Source: an uncultured Eubacteriales bacterium
Lineage (GTDB): Bacteria; Bacillota; Clostridia; TANB77; CAG-508
Reading direction: 5' to 3'
Length of the DNA: 12,723 bases
Assembly (NCBI GenBank): GCA_902488785.1
Contig: CABTXJ010000015.1
Location: 1-12,723, forward strand
Position numbers and translations under genes: made by a program. Positions within the stretch are counted from its first letter, which is position 1. Every line of letters starts with the position of its first letter. Shown here in pieces: positions 1 through 6,685 of this stretch. The notes under the pieces were generated by a model, which saw only the letters and a list, made by a program, of their open reading frames with translations, was not told where the DNA came from and did no database searches.

Positions 1-740
1 TTACACCACTATCACTTGGAATAGAAACATATGGTGGAGTATTTACAAAATTAATTGAAAGAAATACAACTATACCTACAAAGAAATCACAAATATTTAC
101 TACAGCAGCAGATGGACAAACATCAGTTGACGTACACGTATTACAAGGTGAAAGAGAAATGGCTGCAAATAATAAGACACTAGGAAGATTCCAACTTACA
201 GGAATAACACCAGCACCAAGAAATGTACCACAAATTGAAGTTACATTTGATATTGACGCGAATGGTATAGTACATGTATCTGCAAAGGACCAAGCTACAG
301 GAAAAGAACAAAATATTACAATAACATCAAGCACTAATCTAACAGATGCAGACATAGACAAGGCAGTAAAAGATGCTGAAGCACACGCATCAGAAGACTC
401 AAAGAGAAAAGAAGAAATTGAAATCAAAAATAATGCAGAAAGTTTAGTATATTCAAGTGAAAAAACACTAGAAGATTTAGGAGATAAGATATCATCAGAA
501 GAAAGAGCATCAGTAGAAGATGAAATTAAAAATGTTAAAGAAAAATTAAATGGAAATGATACACAAGCTATAAAAGATGCTACAGATAAACTTACAAAGT
601 CATTCTATGCAATATCTGAAAAGTTATATCAAAATACAGGAGCAAATACTCAAAATGCTCAAAATACTTCAAATGATGATGATTCTGAAGAAACAATATA
701 TGATGCTACAGAAGCAGATGATGAAAAAGATAATAATTAA
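1..740 (+). CDS. dnaK: Chaperone protein DnaK (Hsp70), C-terminal part, 5' end outside window
   Basis: Reading frame opens at base 3 and runs without interruption to TAA at 738-740, giving the last 245 residues of an Hsp70 of about 610-620. It begins just after the interdomain linker with TPLSLGIET, then carries the substrate-binding beta domain ([47 protein letters not shown]), followed by the alpha-helical lid and a disordered acidic tail ([16 protein letters not shown]) in place of the usual DDVVDAEFEE-type ending. The nucleotide-binding domain lies upstream of the window. DnaK is the ATP-driven cytosolic chaperone that binds exposed hydrophobic peptides with DnaJ and GrpE, and dnaJ follows here as expected. 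An internal ATG at 159 is methionine within the conserved core, not a start. Family assignment is essentially certain. Confidence 0.98.
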   Translation, partial: TPLSLGIETYGGVFTKLIERNTTIPTKKSQIFTTAADGQTSVDVHVLQGEREMAANNKTLGRFQLTGITPAPRNVPQIEVTFDIDANGIVHVSAKDQATGKEQNITITSSTNLTDADIDKAVKDAEAHASEDSKRKEEIEIKNNAESLVYSSEKTLEDLGDKISSEERASVEDEIKNVKEKLNGNDTQAIKDATDKLTKSFYAISEKLYQNTGANTQNAQNTSNDDDSEETIYDATEADDEKDNN

Positions 741-842
741 TTAAAACAATTAAAAAATACAAAATAAATAGTAAATAATTGTAAAATAAAAAATAGAAAT
801 AAAAAAATAGATATTTAAATTTAAATAATAAATATGTACTAT

Positions 843-882
843 CTTAAAGTTTTGGGCAGTAAATGTAGCTCGAAACTTTAAG
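843..882 (+). repeat. Long perfect hairpin 1 between dnaK and dnaJ
   Basis: Bases 843-857 pair with 868-882 to give a 15-bp stem (two G-T/U wobbles at 853/872 and 855/870) with a 10-base loop AGTAAATGTA. The outer arms are CTTAAAGTTT and AAACTTTAAG. It is followed by TTTAGTATAT, too poor in U for a strong intrinsic terminator. It may attenuate read-through from dnaK, mark an RNA processing site, or stabilise the dnaK 3' end; which one cannot be told from sequence. Confidence 0.7.
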
Positions 883-887
883 TTTAG

Positions 888-933
888 TATATAGTGATAC
901 ATATTAAAGCTTAATAGTATGTATCACCATATA
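888..933 (+). repeat. Long hairpin 2 between dnaK and dnaJ
   Basis: Bases 894-906 pair with 915-927 (GTGATACATA against TATGTATCAC, plus three inner pairs including one G-T). After a single A/C mismatch (893/928) pairing resumes for five more bases (888-892 with 929-933). The loop is 8 bases, AAAGCTTA. It starts only 5 bases after hairpin 1 and has no U-tract. The arms do not resemble those of hairpin 1, so this is not a duplication of it. Confidence 0.7.
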
Positions 934-1081
934 TTAAAAGTATGTAAAAATAGAGAACACAATAAAAGAGAAAAGTGAAAAATAAAAGAACAAAAAAAAT
1001 AAAAAAATAAAAATTAAAAATATAAAGACAGATATAAAATATGACATATATAAATAATTACTAAATCAAGAAAGGACTATT

Positions 1082-2239
1082 ATGGCAAAGAGAGATTATT
1101 ATGAGATATTAGGCGTAGATAAGAATGCAAGTGATCAAGAAATTAAGAAAGCATATAGAAAGCTTGCTAAGAAATATCACCCGGATGCTAATTTAGATAA
1201 TAAAGAAGAAGCAGAAAAAAAGTTTAAAGATATTGGTGAAGCATATGAGGTGCTATCTGATCCACAAAAAAGAAAATCATACGATAATTTTGGACATGCA
1301 GGTCCACAGGCAAGTGGATTTGGTGGAGGATATCAATCATATGGTAATGAATATTATAATTTTGACTTTGGAGATATAGGAGATAGTTTTTTTGGAGATA
1401 TATTTGGGTCATTCTTCGGAGGAGGAAGATCAAATAATAGAAAAGATCCAAATGCACCAACTAGAGGTGAAGATTTAGAAATTAAGGTAAGTATATCATT
1501 TAAAGAAGCATATACAGGAGTTATAAAAGATATATCATATAGGAAAAAATCGAAGTGTAATACGTGTAATGGAACTGGTGCAAAACCAGGAACTTCTTCT
1601 AAAACTTGTTCTAAATGTAATGGAACAGGTAAAGTAAGGGAAGAAGTGAACTCAATGTTTGGTAGAACAGTAGTGGAAAGAACATGTAGTAACTGCTCAG
1701 GAACTGGTAAGGTAATTGAAGAAAAATGTGAAAGTTGCCAAGGAAAAGGATTGAAAGACGAAAAAGTAACAATTACAGTAAATATACCAGAAGGTATAGC
1801 AGATGGAAATACAATAAAAGTACCAGGTGAAGGTAATGCAGGTAAAAATGGTGGTAATCCAGGAGATATATATGTAAATGTAAGTGTTAAAAATGACAGA
1901 ATATATTCCAGAAAAGGAAATGACATATATATGACAATACCTATAACATATACAAAAGCAGTACTAGGTGGAGAAATAGTTGTACCATTAATTGATGGAA
2001 GTAAAGAAAAATATAAGATTAAAGAAGGTACAAAATCAGGTGATAAATATAGAATAAGAGAAAAAGGATTTAAAAATGTAAATTCAGATCACAGAGGAGA
2101 TTTATATTTTGTGATAGATATAGATATACCAAAAAAGTTATCTAATAAGCAAAGAGAATTATTAGAAGAACTCGCTAAAACAATGGGTGAGGATATACCG
2201 CCTAGAAGAAAAAGCTTTATAGATAATCTTTTTGAATAA
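1082..2239 (+). CDS. dnaJ: Chaperone protein DnaJ (type I Hsp40)
   Basis: Full-length 385-residue class I J-protein, the co-chaperone that delivers clients to DnaK and stimulates its ATPase. In order: J domain (about 5-70) with HPD at 33-35; Gly/Phe-rich linker (about 71-115: FGGGY, FGDIF, FFGGGR); cysteine-rich zinc domain with four CxxCxGxG repeats starting at C159, C176, C202 and C216; then the two C-terminal beta substrate-binding domains and the dimerisation tail. All four zinc repeats are intact, so two Zn ions should bind. The start is fixed by AAAGGA at 1071-1076, five bases before the ATG. It lies 341 bases after dnaK and is closed by a hairpin at 2252-2274. hrcA and grpE are not in the window; they would be expected upstream of dnaK. 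Nothing is missing or odd in the protein. Confidence 0.98.
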   Translation: MAKRDYYEILGVDKNASDQEIKKAYRKLAKKYHPDANLDNKEEAEKKFKDIGEAYEVLSDPQKRKSYDNFGHAGPQASGFGGGYQSYGNEYYNFDFGDIGDSFFGDIFGSFFGGGRSNNRKDPNAPTRGEDLEIKVSISFKEAYTGVIKDISYRKKSKCNTCNGTGAKPGTSSKTCSKCNGTGKVREEVNSMFGRTVVERTCSNCSGTGKVIEEKCESCQGKGLKDEKVTITVNIPEGIADGNTIKVPGEGNAGKNGGNPGDIYVNVSVKNDRIYSRKGNDIYMTIPITYTKAVLGGEIVVPLIDGSKEKYKIKEGTKSGDKYRIREKGFKNVNSDHRGDLYFVIDIDIPKKLSNKQRELLEELAKTMGEDIPPRRKSFIDNLFE

Positions 2240-2251
2240 TAATATACAATG

Positions 2252-2276
2252 AAAGCTGAGAATTTCTCAGCTTTTA
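2252..2276 (+). terminator. Intrinsic terminator after dnaJ
   Basis: AAAGCTGAG (2252-2260) pairs perfectly with CTCAGCTTT (2266-2274) across the 5-base loop AATTT, with T's at 2272-2275 following the G/C core. The U-run is short, so termination may be incomplete. It sits 13 bases after the dnaJ stop, where a terminator is expected. Confidence 0.75.
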
Positions 2277-2373
2277 ATATGCTAAAAAAATTAATAATAT
2301 TAAAATTAATATTAACATAAAAAATAAAATTAAAATATAAATATAAACAAATATAATTAATTCTGCTATTATA

Positions 2374-2402
2374 TTGAAAAAAGGCAATCACTAATATATT
2401 AT
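2374..2402 (+). promoter_or_regulatory. Candidate sigma-A promoter of murT
   Basis: TTGAAA (2374-2379), 17-base spacer, TATTAT (2397-2402): five of six matches in each box with ideal spacing. Predicted transcription start is near 2409, about 26 bases before the murT TTG codon. It lies just downstream of the dnaJ terminator, consistent with a separate unit. AT-richness raises the chance of false matches. Confidence 0.5.
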
Positions 2403-2434
2403 ATACATATATATTTTGAAAAGAGGATGTAAAT

Positions 2435-3805
2435 TTGAAAAAACAGATAGCAATAATAGTAGGTAAAATAGTAACATTTGTTTGTACAAAAATAATAAAA
2501 AAAGGTGGAACAACTATAGGTGGTGCTATGGCATTAAAAATATATCCTAACTTATTAGAAGAATTTGAAATGCCAAAAACAGTAGTTGGAATTACAGGAA
2601 CTAATGGAAAAACAACAGTTACAAATATGATTGCAAGTGTAGCTAAAGAAAATAATATATCATATGTATCAAATATAGCAGGTGCTAATATGAAAGGTGG
2701 AATAGTCACAGCCTTTTTAAAAGAGTCTACAGTCAATGGAAAAATAAAAAAAGATATGGCAATTATAGAAATGGATGAAAGATTTACTCCAATAATATTT
2801 AAAAATGGATTTAAAATTGATTACTTAGTAGTTACAAATCTTACTAGAGATTCAATGAAAAGAAATGCAAATCCAGATTATATTCTAGAAATATTATCAC
2901 ACTCTATTCCTAAAAATACTAAAATAATAGTAAATGGAGACGATGTAATAGCATCAGCAATAGGAGAAAATGAAAAAAAATACTATGGAATTGCAAGGCA
3001 AAAGGAAGATAGAGATAAGCCGTATAATATTATACGAGATATTACAATATGTCCTAAATGTTCTTCAAAATTAGAATATGAATTTGTAAGAAGAAATCAT
3101 ATAGGAAAATTAAAATGCTCTAATCCAAATTGTGATTTTAAAAATCCTAAATTAGATTATGAAATAATAGAAATAGATAAGGAAAAGGAAATAATAAGGG
3201 TTAAAAATAATGAAAAAATATATGAATATAGTATAGTACAAAATAATATATACAATATATATAATGAGCTTGCTGTAATTTCGTTATATAGTGAAATAGG
3301 ATTGTCATATGAAAATATTAAAAAAGCTATATCTAAGATAAAGATTACAGGAAGTAGATATAATACATATGATTTAAAAGATGGTAAAAAATTAATTACA
3401 AATTTATGTAAGGGGCAAAATCCAATAGCGGGTTCAAATGTAATAATGTCAATGATGGAAGATACAAAAAACAAGACTGTAATTATTGCTATAGCAGATG
3501 CAAATGATGATGCCCAATCTACAGAAACTTCTATGTGGCTATATGAAGTGGACTTTGAAATGCTTAAAAGAGATGATATTAAAAGAATTGTAGTAAAAGG
3601 TCCAAGAGAAGAAGATGTATATGTAAGATTATTATTAGCTGGAATAGAAAAAGAAAAAATAGTATTACTAAAAGATTTACACAATATTGAAAATAATTTA
3701 AATATAGACGAAGTAGAAAATATATATTTAATGCATGATTCAACTATATTAGATGAAGTAGAAATAATAAAAAATAATATACTAAAAAAATATGGAAAAA
3801 ATTAA
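2435..3805 (+). CDS. murT: MurT-like Mur ligase (lipid II isoglutaminyl synthase subunit family)
   Basis: 456 residues, close to the family's usual length of about 430-460. MurT activates the stem-peptide D-Glu alpha-carboxylate of lipid II with ATP and partners GatD, which supplies ammonia, at the cytosolic face of the membrane. Seen here: Mur-ligase P-loop TGTNGKTT (54-61); MDE (about 113) and VVTNLTRD in the central domain; the MurT-specific zinc ribbon with C206, C209, C228 and C233 (CPKC, then CSNPNC); and a C-terminal DUF1727-type domain. The start is TTG at 2435, set by AGAGGA (2422-2427) seven bases upstream; the ATG at 2428 meets a stop at once. Odd points: the region where family members show DGRDxSWxWDxDFE reads DDAQSTETSMWLYEVDFE (358-375), with no clear counterpart of the acidic residue that completes the GatD triad, and the LVKNPAGFN motif reads LCKGQNPIAGSN. 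The gatD partner follows after 119 bases instead of overlapping. Family certain; amidating activity doubtful. Confidence 0.9.
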   Translation: MKKQIAIIVGKIVTFVCTKIIKKGGTTIGGAMALKIYPNLLEEFEMPKTVVGITGTNGKTTVTNMIASVAKENNISYVSNIAGANMKGGIVTAFLKESTVNGKIKKDMAIIEMDERFTPIIFKNGFKIDYLVVTNLTRDSMKRNANPDYILEILSHSIPKNTKIIVNGDDVIASAIGENEKKYYGIARQKEDRDKPYNIIRDITICPKCSSKLEYEFVRRNHIGKLKCSNPNCDFKNPKLDYEIIEIDKEKEIIRVKNNEKIYEYSIVQNNIYNIYNELAVISLYSEIGLSYENIKKAISKIKITGSRYNTYDLKDGKKLITNLCKGQNPIAGSNVIMSMMEDTKNKTVIIAIADANDDAQSTETSMWLYEVDFEMLKRDDIKRIVVKGPREEDVYVRLLLAGIEKEKIVLLKDLHNIENNLNIDEVENIYLMHDSTILDEVEIIKNNILKKYGKN

Positions 3806-3924
3806 GTTGTAAGTAGTAAATAGTAATTAGTAAGTTAAAATTAATTAAACAAAAAAGAAAGTTAGAAAAAGATAAAAAAATAATAAAAAATAATAAATTA
3901 GAGTTAAAAGATGTAAGGAATGTT

Positions 3925-4824
3925 ATGATAAAAAAAGAAATATATATAGAAATATTATTTAATGATTTTTGTAACCTATATGGTGATGTAGGAAATATAA
4001 TGTATTTTGAAAAATCAAAAAAATATTTAGAAGATAATTATAATATAGGATTAAATATTATATATACAGGTTTAAATGATGAAATTTCATTTGTTAAAAG
4101 GGATGACATATCATTTGTATATATGGGATCATTTTCTGAAAAATACAGAAATAAAATAATTTCTAAATTAAAAGAAAATAAAAAAGAAATTTTTGAAAAA
4201 ATAAGAAATGGTCAAAATATGTTAGTAACTGGAAATGCATTTGATATATTTGGAAAATATATAATATTAGATAGAAGATATGAAAATCATAATTATATAA
4301 CATGTAAAGAAAATATTAAAACGCTTAATTATTATAATATAGAAAAAAATGATGATATAAAAATTAAAGAAGAAGATATAGCAAAAGTAGATAAAAAATA
4401 TATTATAGATGCATTAGGATTATATGATACAGTAGCAGTAGAAGAGATGCTTTTAAGGCACAATACATTTACACTTGCTAAATATGAAAATATAAAAATA
4501 ATAGGATTTAAAAATACATTTACACAAAGCTTTGAATTAGAAGGATCAAATTTTGAAAAAAATGATAGTAAATATTTTGCAAAAGTTATAAGAGGATCTG
4601 GAATTTCGGATGAAAATCCATATGAAGGTATTAAAATAAATAACTTTATATCAACATATCTGTTAGGTCCAATATTAATTAATAATCCATTTTTTACTAA
4701 AAAATTATTTAATAAAATATTTGAAGTTGAAAATATATTTTTAGAAGAAGAATTAATTAAACTATATAATACAAGACTTTGTGAATTTGAAGATGAAAAT
4801 AGAAATTTAGGAAAATTTAGATAA
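3925..4824 (+). CDS. gatD: GatD-like protein, predicted inactive glutaminase (CobB/CobQ-type amidotransferase fold)
   Basis: 299 residues, against about 240-260 for typical GatD. Normal GatD hydrolyses glutamine with a Cys-His pair and channels ammonia to MurT. Family membership rests on NLYGDVGN (17-24, family NLYGDRGN), MLVTGNAFDIFG (99-110, family VLAICGGYQLLG), IIGFKN (192-197, family VGFENH) and the C-terminal TYLLGPILINNP (244-255, family TYLHGPLLPKNP). At the nucleophile elbow Gly103 stands where Cys is expected, and at the last motif Leu247 stands where His is expected, so the glutaminase should be dead. Codons GGA and TTA differ from Cys and His codons by at least two and three bases, so a single sequencing error cannot explain this. 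Extra length lies partly in a charged insert (about 113-160). The frame is intact with AAGGAA (3915-3920) before the ATG, so it is probably maintained. A structural or regulatory partner of MurT is the likeliest role. Confidence 0.85.
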   Translation: MIKKEIYIEILFNDFCNLYGDVGNIMYFEKSKKYLEDNYNIGLNIIYTGLNDEISFVKRDDISFVYMGSFSEKYRNKIISKLKENKKEIFEKIRNGQNMLVTGNAFDIFGKYIILDRRYENHNYITCKENIKTLNYYNIEKNDDIKIKEEDIAKVDKKYIIDALGLYDTVAVEEMLLRHNTFTLAKYENIKIIGFKNTFTQSFELEGSNFEKNDSKYFAKVIRGSGISDENPYEGIKINNFISTYLLGPILINNPFFTKKLFNKIFEVENIFLEEELIKLYNTRLCEFEDENRNLGKFR

Positions 4825-4885
4825 ATATATATTAATATATATTTAGAAAAGAAATGTAAAGAAGAAAACAAATATATATAATATA

Positions 4886-4919
4886 AAAAAAGCAAGATAC
4901 AAAAGCATCTTGTTTTTTT
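4886..4919. terminator. Bidirectional intrinsic terminator between gatD and the minus-strand gene
   Basis: CAAGAT (4893-4898) pairs with ATCTTG (4907-4912) over the loop ACAAAAGC. The stem is extended by a G-T wobble (4892/4913) and an A-tract (4886-4891) facing a T-tract (4914-4919). U-runs follow the stem on both strands, so it can stop gatD transcription rightward and the convergent gene ending at 4941 leftward. Confidence 0.85.
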
Positions 4920-4940
4920 ACAGTTATTATATATGAAATA

Positions 4941-5354
4941 TTATACAAAAAAATTTAACTTGTTTAATTCAGGTATTATTTTAACTTTAAGATTGTATTC
5001 AAACGCACTTGAAAGAATTTTTTTGTTAATTGCCTCATTAATAACTGCGATTGTTTCTTCAACACAATTTTTATCAAAAAGGAATGTTGAAGGTTTTTCA
5101 TACCCATTGTATTTTGCCACTAATAATCCTCTACCATTTTTAAATTGGATTGTATCAAATAGATTTGGTGATACATTCTTAGAATTATTTTTTAAACAAA
5201 ATTCTGTAGGAAAAATTTTATAGATTAAAAAACCTTTGGTTTTAATCTTTAAACAGTATATTCCGTATTTACAATTAATATACTCGTCAGAAGTATCATT
5301 TGATACTAATGTTCCATTTCCTAGTTTCATCTCAATAAAATTTGTTTTATTCAT
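4941..5354 (-). CDS. Unrecognised small protein, 137 residues
   Basis: I do not recognise the family. The gene is real: it has a perfect GGAGG ribosome site (complement of 5360-5364) five bases before its ATG, a TTTACA-N17-TATAAT promoter, and a terminator beyond its TAA. The protein is soluble-looking, with no signal peptide or membrane segment. Its first half alternates short hydrophobic strands (NGTLVSND, YGIYCLKIKTKGFLIYKI, DTIQFKNGRGLLVAKYNGY), suggesting a mostly beta fold. The second half holds a probable helix (CVEETIAVINEAINKKI) and a final strand-like VKIIPEL. Four cysteines (about 28, 34, 53, 97) do not form a standard metal motif. It is the only leftward gene here, sitting between gatD and glmR. 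An open frame on the opposite strand (4933-5223) lacks a ribosome site and is taken as its shadow. Confidence 0.75.
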   Translation of the reverse strand: MNKTNFIEMKLGNGTLVSNDTSDEYINCKYGIYCLKIKTKGFLIYKIFPTEFCLKNNSKNVSPNLFDTIQFKNGRGLLVAKYNGYEKPSTFLFDKNCVEETIAVINEAINKKILSSAFEYNLKVKIIPELNKLNFFV

Positions 5355-5383
5355 AAAAGCCTCCTAAATAAGTAGATGTAATG

Positions 5384-5412
5384 ATTATACCAAAAAAATA
5401 CAATTATGTAAA
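5384..5412 (-). promoter_or_regulatory. Sigma-A promoter of the minus-strand small gene
   Basis: On the minus strand, TTTACA (complement of 5407-5412), 17-base spacer, consensus TATAAT (complement of 5384-5389). The start would fall near 5377, leaving a leader of roughly 23 bases with GGAGG. It is divergent from the glmR promoter, with the two -35 boxes only 11 bases apart, so the two promoters may compete or share a regulator. Confidence 0.75.
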
Positions 5413-5423
5413 GCAAAGAGATA

Positions 5424-5452
5424 TTGACAAAATGATATTATTAACTTAACAT
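5424..5452 (+). promoter_or_regulatory. Candidate promoter of glmR copy 1
   Basis: Consensus TTGACA (5424-5429), 17-base spacer, and a weaker TAACAT (5447-5452, four of six). The predicted start is near 5459, about 25 bases before the TTG start codon. The -35 box is convincing, the -10 box less so. Confidence 0.5.
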
Positions 5453-5483
5453 TTAATTAATAATAAATAAAAGAGGTAGATAT

Positions 5484-6506
5484 TTGAAAGAAAAAATTAT
5501 TAATTTAAAAAACATGAATGTTTCTCCAAAAATTGTAGTAATAGGAGGAGGAACAGGAAATAGTATATTACTAAAAGGATTAAAAAAAATAACGGATAAT
5601 ATAGTAACTATAATTGCAATGGGAGATAATGGAGGAGGAACAGGAGTATTAAGAAAAGACTTAGGAATGCTTCCACCAGGAGATGTAAGAGCTTGCCTTT
5701 TAGCCCTATCTAATACAGAACCATCTATGCAAAAGGTACTTTCATATAGGTTTGATAAAGGTGAATTAAAAGGCCAAAGCTTTGGTAATTTATTTTTGGC
5801 TGCATTAAATGGCGTATATGGATCATTTGAAGAAGCAGTAAAACAAAGTAGTACTATTCTTAATATAACAGGTAAGGTATATCCAATGACTACTACAAAT
5901 GTTAATTTAGTTGCAGAAATGTCAGATGGATCAAAAATATATGGTGAATCAGAAATACCAGAAATTGCAAAAAGCAGAGGGACAAAAATAGAAAAAATAG
6001 CATTAGACCCAGAAAATCCTAAACCAATGGATGGTGCTATAGAAGAGATATTATCTGCTGATATGATAATATTAGGACCAGGAAGTCTTTATACATCTAT
6101 TATGCCAAATCTTTTAGTAAGTGGAATACCAGAAGCTATAAATGAAAGTAGTGCTGAAAAAATATATATATGCAATGTTATGACACAAGATGGTGAAACT
6201 AATGATTATATGGTTAAAGACCATTTAGAAGCTATATATAAACATGCTCCTAAACTTCATATTGATAAAGTTATAGTAAATAGCAAGATTATTGAAGATA
6301 AAAATATAATTGACAAATATTTACTTGAAAACCAAAAACAAATATTACTTACTGATGAAGATAAAAAATATTTAGAAAAGAAAAAAATTGAGATAATAGA
6401 AGAAAATATAGCAGATAACGATGAATATGTAAAACATGATTCTACAAAAGTAGCAAATATATTACTTAGAAAATTTATAGAAGAATCTGATACTAAAAAA
6501 GCATAA
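5484..6506 (+). CDS. glmR: GlmR/YvcK-family UDP-GlcNAc-binding regulator, cytosolic copy
   Basis: 340 residues (B. subtilis YvcK is about 317). In B. subtilis GlmR binds UDP-GlcNAc and stimulates GlmS, steering carbon into amino-sugars and wall precursors; it is needed on gluconeogenic carbon sources. Motifs in order: Rossmann-like IGGGTG (20-25), MGDNGGGTGVLR (47-58, family ADDGGSSGxLR), LPPGDVRACLLALS (63-76), GQSFGNLFLAAL (97-108), GPGSLYTSIMPNLL (198-211), CNVMTQDGET (230-239) and HDSTKVA near the C-terminus. No membrane segment. The second Asp of the DDGG motif is Asn49 here; otherwise the ligand pocket motifs look intact. The start is TTG, set by AGAGG at 5472-5476, seven bases upstream; the ATG ten codons in has no ribosome site. 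It stands alone between a promoter and a terminator. RapZ and WhiA, usual companions in Firmicutes, are absent. A second paralogue lies just after murB. Confidence 0.93.
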   Translation: MKEKIINLKNMNVSPKIVVIGGGTGNSILLKGLKKITDNIVTIIAMGDNGGGTGVLRKDLGMLPPGDVRACLLALSNTEPSMQKVLSYRFDKGELKGQSFGNLFLAALNGVYGSFEEAVKQSSTILNITGKVYPMTTTNVNLVAEMSDGSKIYGESEIPEIAKSRGTKIEKIALDPENPKPMDGAIEEILSADMIILGPGSLYTSIMPNLLVSGIPEAINESSAEKIYICNVMTQDGETNDYMVKDHLEAIYKHAPKLHIDKVIVNSKIIEDKNIIDKYLLENQKQILLTDEDKKYLEKKKIEIIEENIADNDEYVKHDSTKVANILLRKFIEESDTKKA

Positions 6507-6526
6507 ATAATAAAATATAAAAAAAT

Positions 6527-6568
6527 AAAAGGTATATATAATATATTTAATATTTAATATACCTTTTT
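6527..6568 (+). terminator. Intrinsic terminator after glmR copy 1
   Basis: AAAAGGTATAT (6527-6537) pairs with ATATACCTTTT (6557-6567) and is followed by another T. The loop is long and AT-only (19 bases, with ATATTTAAT-type repeats able to pair internally). It sits 20 bases after the stop codon and ahead of a separate promoter, which fits the end of a transcription unit. Confidence 0.75.
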
Positions 6569-6628
6569 AATATGCCTAACTTACAATTAATATACATAAT
6601 ATTTTAAGTTACATAAAAAACGTAATAT

Positions 6629-6657
6629 TTGCAAAAAAAAGTGCAAAATTATATAAT
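6629..6657 (+). promoter_or_regulatory. Sigma-A promoter of the murB operon
   Basis: TTGCAA (6629-6634), exactly 17 bases, then consensus TATAAT (6652-6657). The predicted start is near 6664, about 22 bases before the preferred murB start, with AGGAG (6676-6680) in the leader. This is the cleanest rightward promoter in the window. Confidence 0.75.
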
Positions 6658-6685
6658 TGTTTAAAATATATATATAGGAGATATG

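Larger units (their letters stand above)
741..1081 (+). other. dnaK-dnaJ intergenic region, 341 bases
   Basis: No credible gene is seen on either strand. The stretch is A-rich with two strong inverted repeats in tandem (843-882 and 888-933, listed separately), followed by about 135 bases of A-rich, little-structured sequence up to the dnaJ ribosome site AAAGGA (1071-1076). A weak promoter-like pair, AAGACA (1025-1030) and TATAAA (1049-1054), with 18 bases between, is too poor to call. No CIRCE operator (TTAGCACTC-N9-GAGTGCTAA) is present, so dnaJ is probably read mainly from the upstream heat-shock promoter, possibly at a reduced level past the hairpins. Confidence 0.6.

Noticed and set aside
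741..1081. CIRCE-type heat-shock operator before dnaJ
   Set aside because: The inverted repeats have arms unlike TTAGCACTC/GAGTGCTAA and different loop lengths.
3806..3924. GTAAGTAGTAAATAGTAATTAGTAAG-like repetitive stretch between murT and gatD
   Set aside because: It is degenerate low-complexity sequence with no regular unit, no stem and no terminator; nothing functional can be supported beyond the gatD ribosome site.
3925..4824. gatD as a decaying pseudogene
   Set aside because: The frame is intact over 299 codons, non-catalytic family motifs are conserved and the ribosome site is good; only catalytic positions are altered, which points to a maintained non-glutaminase role.
4332..4895. 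Long minus-strand open frame antisense to gatD
   Set aside because: It is a shadow frame produced by AT-rich codon composition: hydrophobic Phe/Ile/Ser-rich translation, no ribosome site, and it reads through the gatD terminator.
4933..5223. Open frame of 96 codons on the plus strand opposite the small minus-strand gene
   Set aside because: It has no ribosome site or promoter and begins inside the terminator region, whereas the opposite frame has a perfect ribosome site, promoter and terminator.
5222..5248. Inverted repeat AGATTAAAA / TTTTAATCT inside the small minus-strand gene
   Set aside because: It is short, AT-only in its outer stem and fully explained by coding sequence (IKTKG region); likely chance in such AT-rich DNA.
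6581..6595. 15-base direct repeat TTACAATTAATATAC shared with 5269-5283
   Set aside because: It is low-complexity AT sequence, present once inside a gene and once in a spacer, with no flanking similarity; not supported as a mobile or regulatory element.
6577..6611. Inverted repeat TAACTTA / TAAGTTA upstream of the murB promoter
   Set aside because: It is only seven bases per arm with a 21-base gap and AT-rich; too weak to call an operator.
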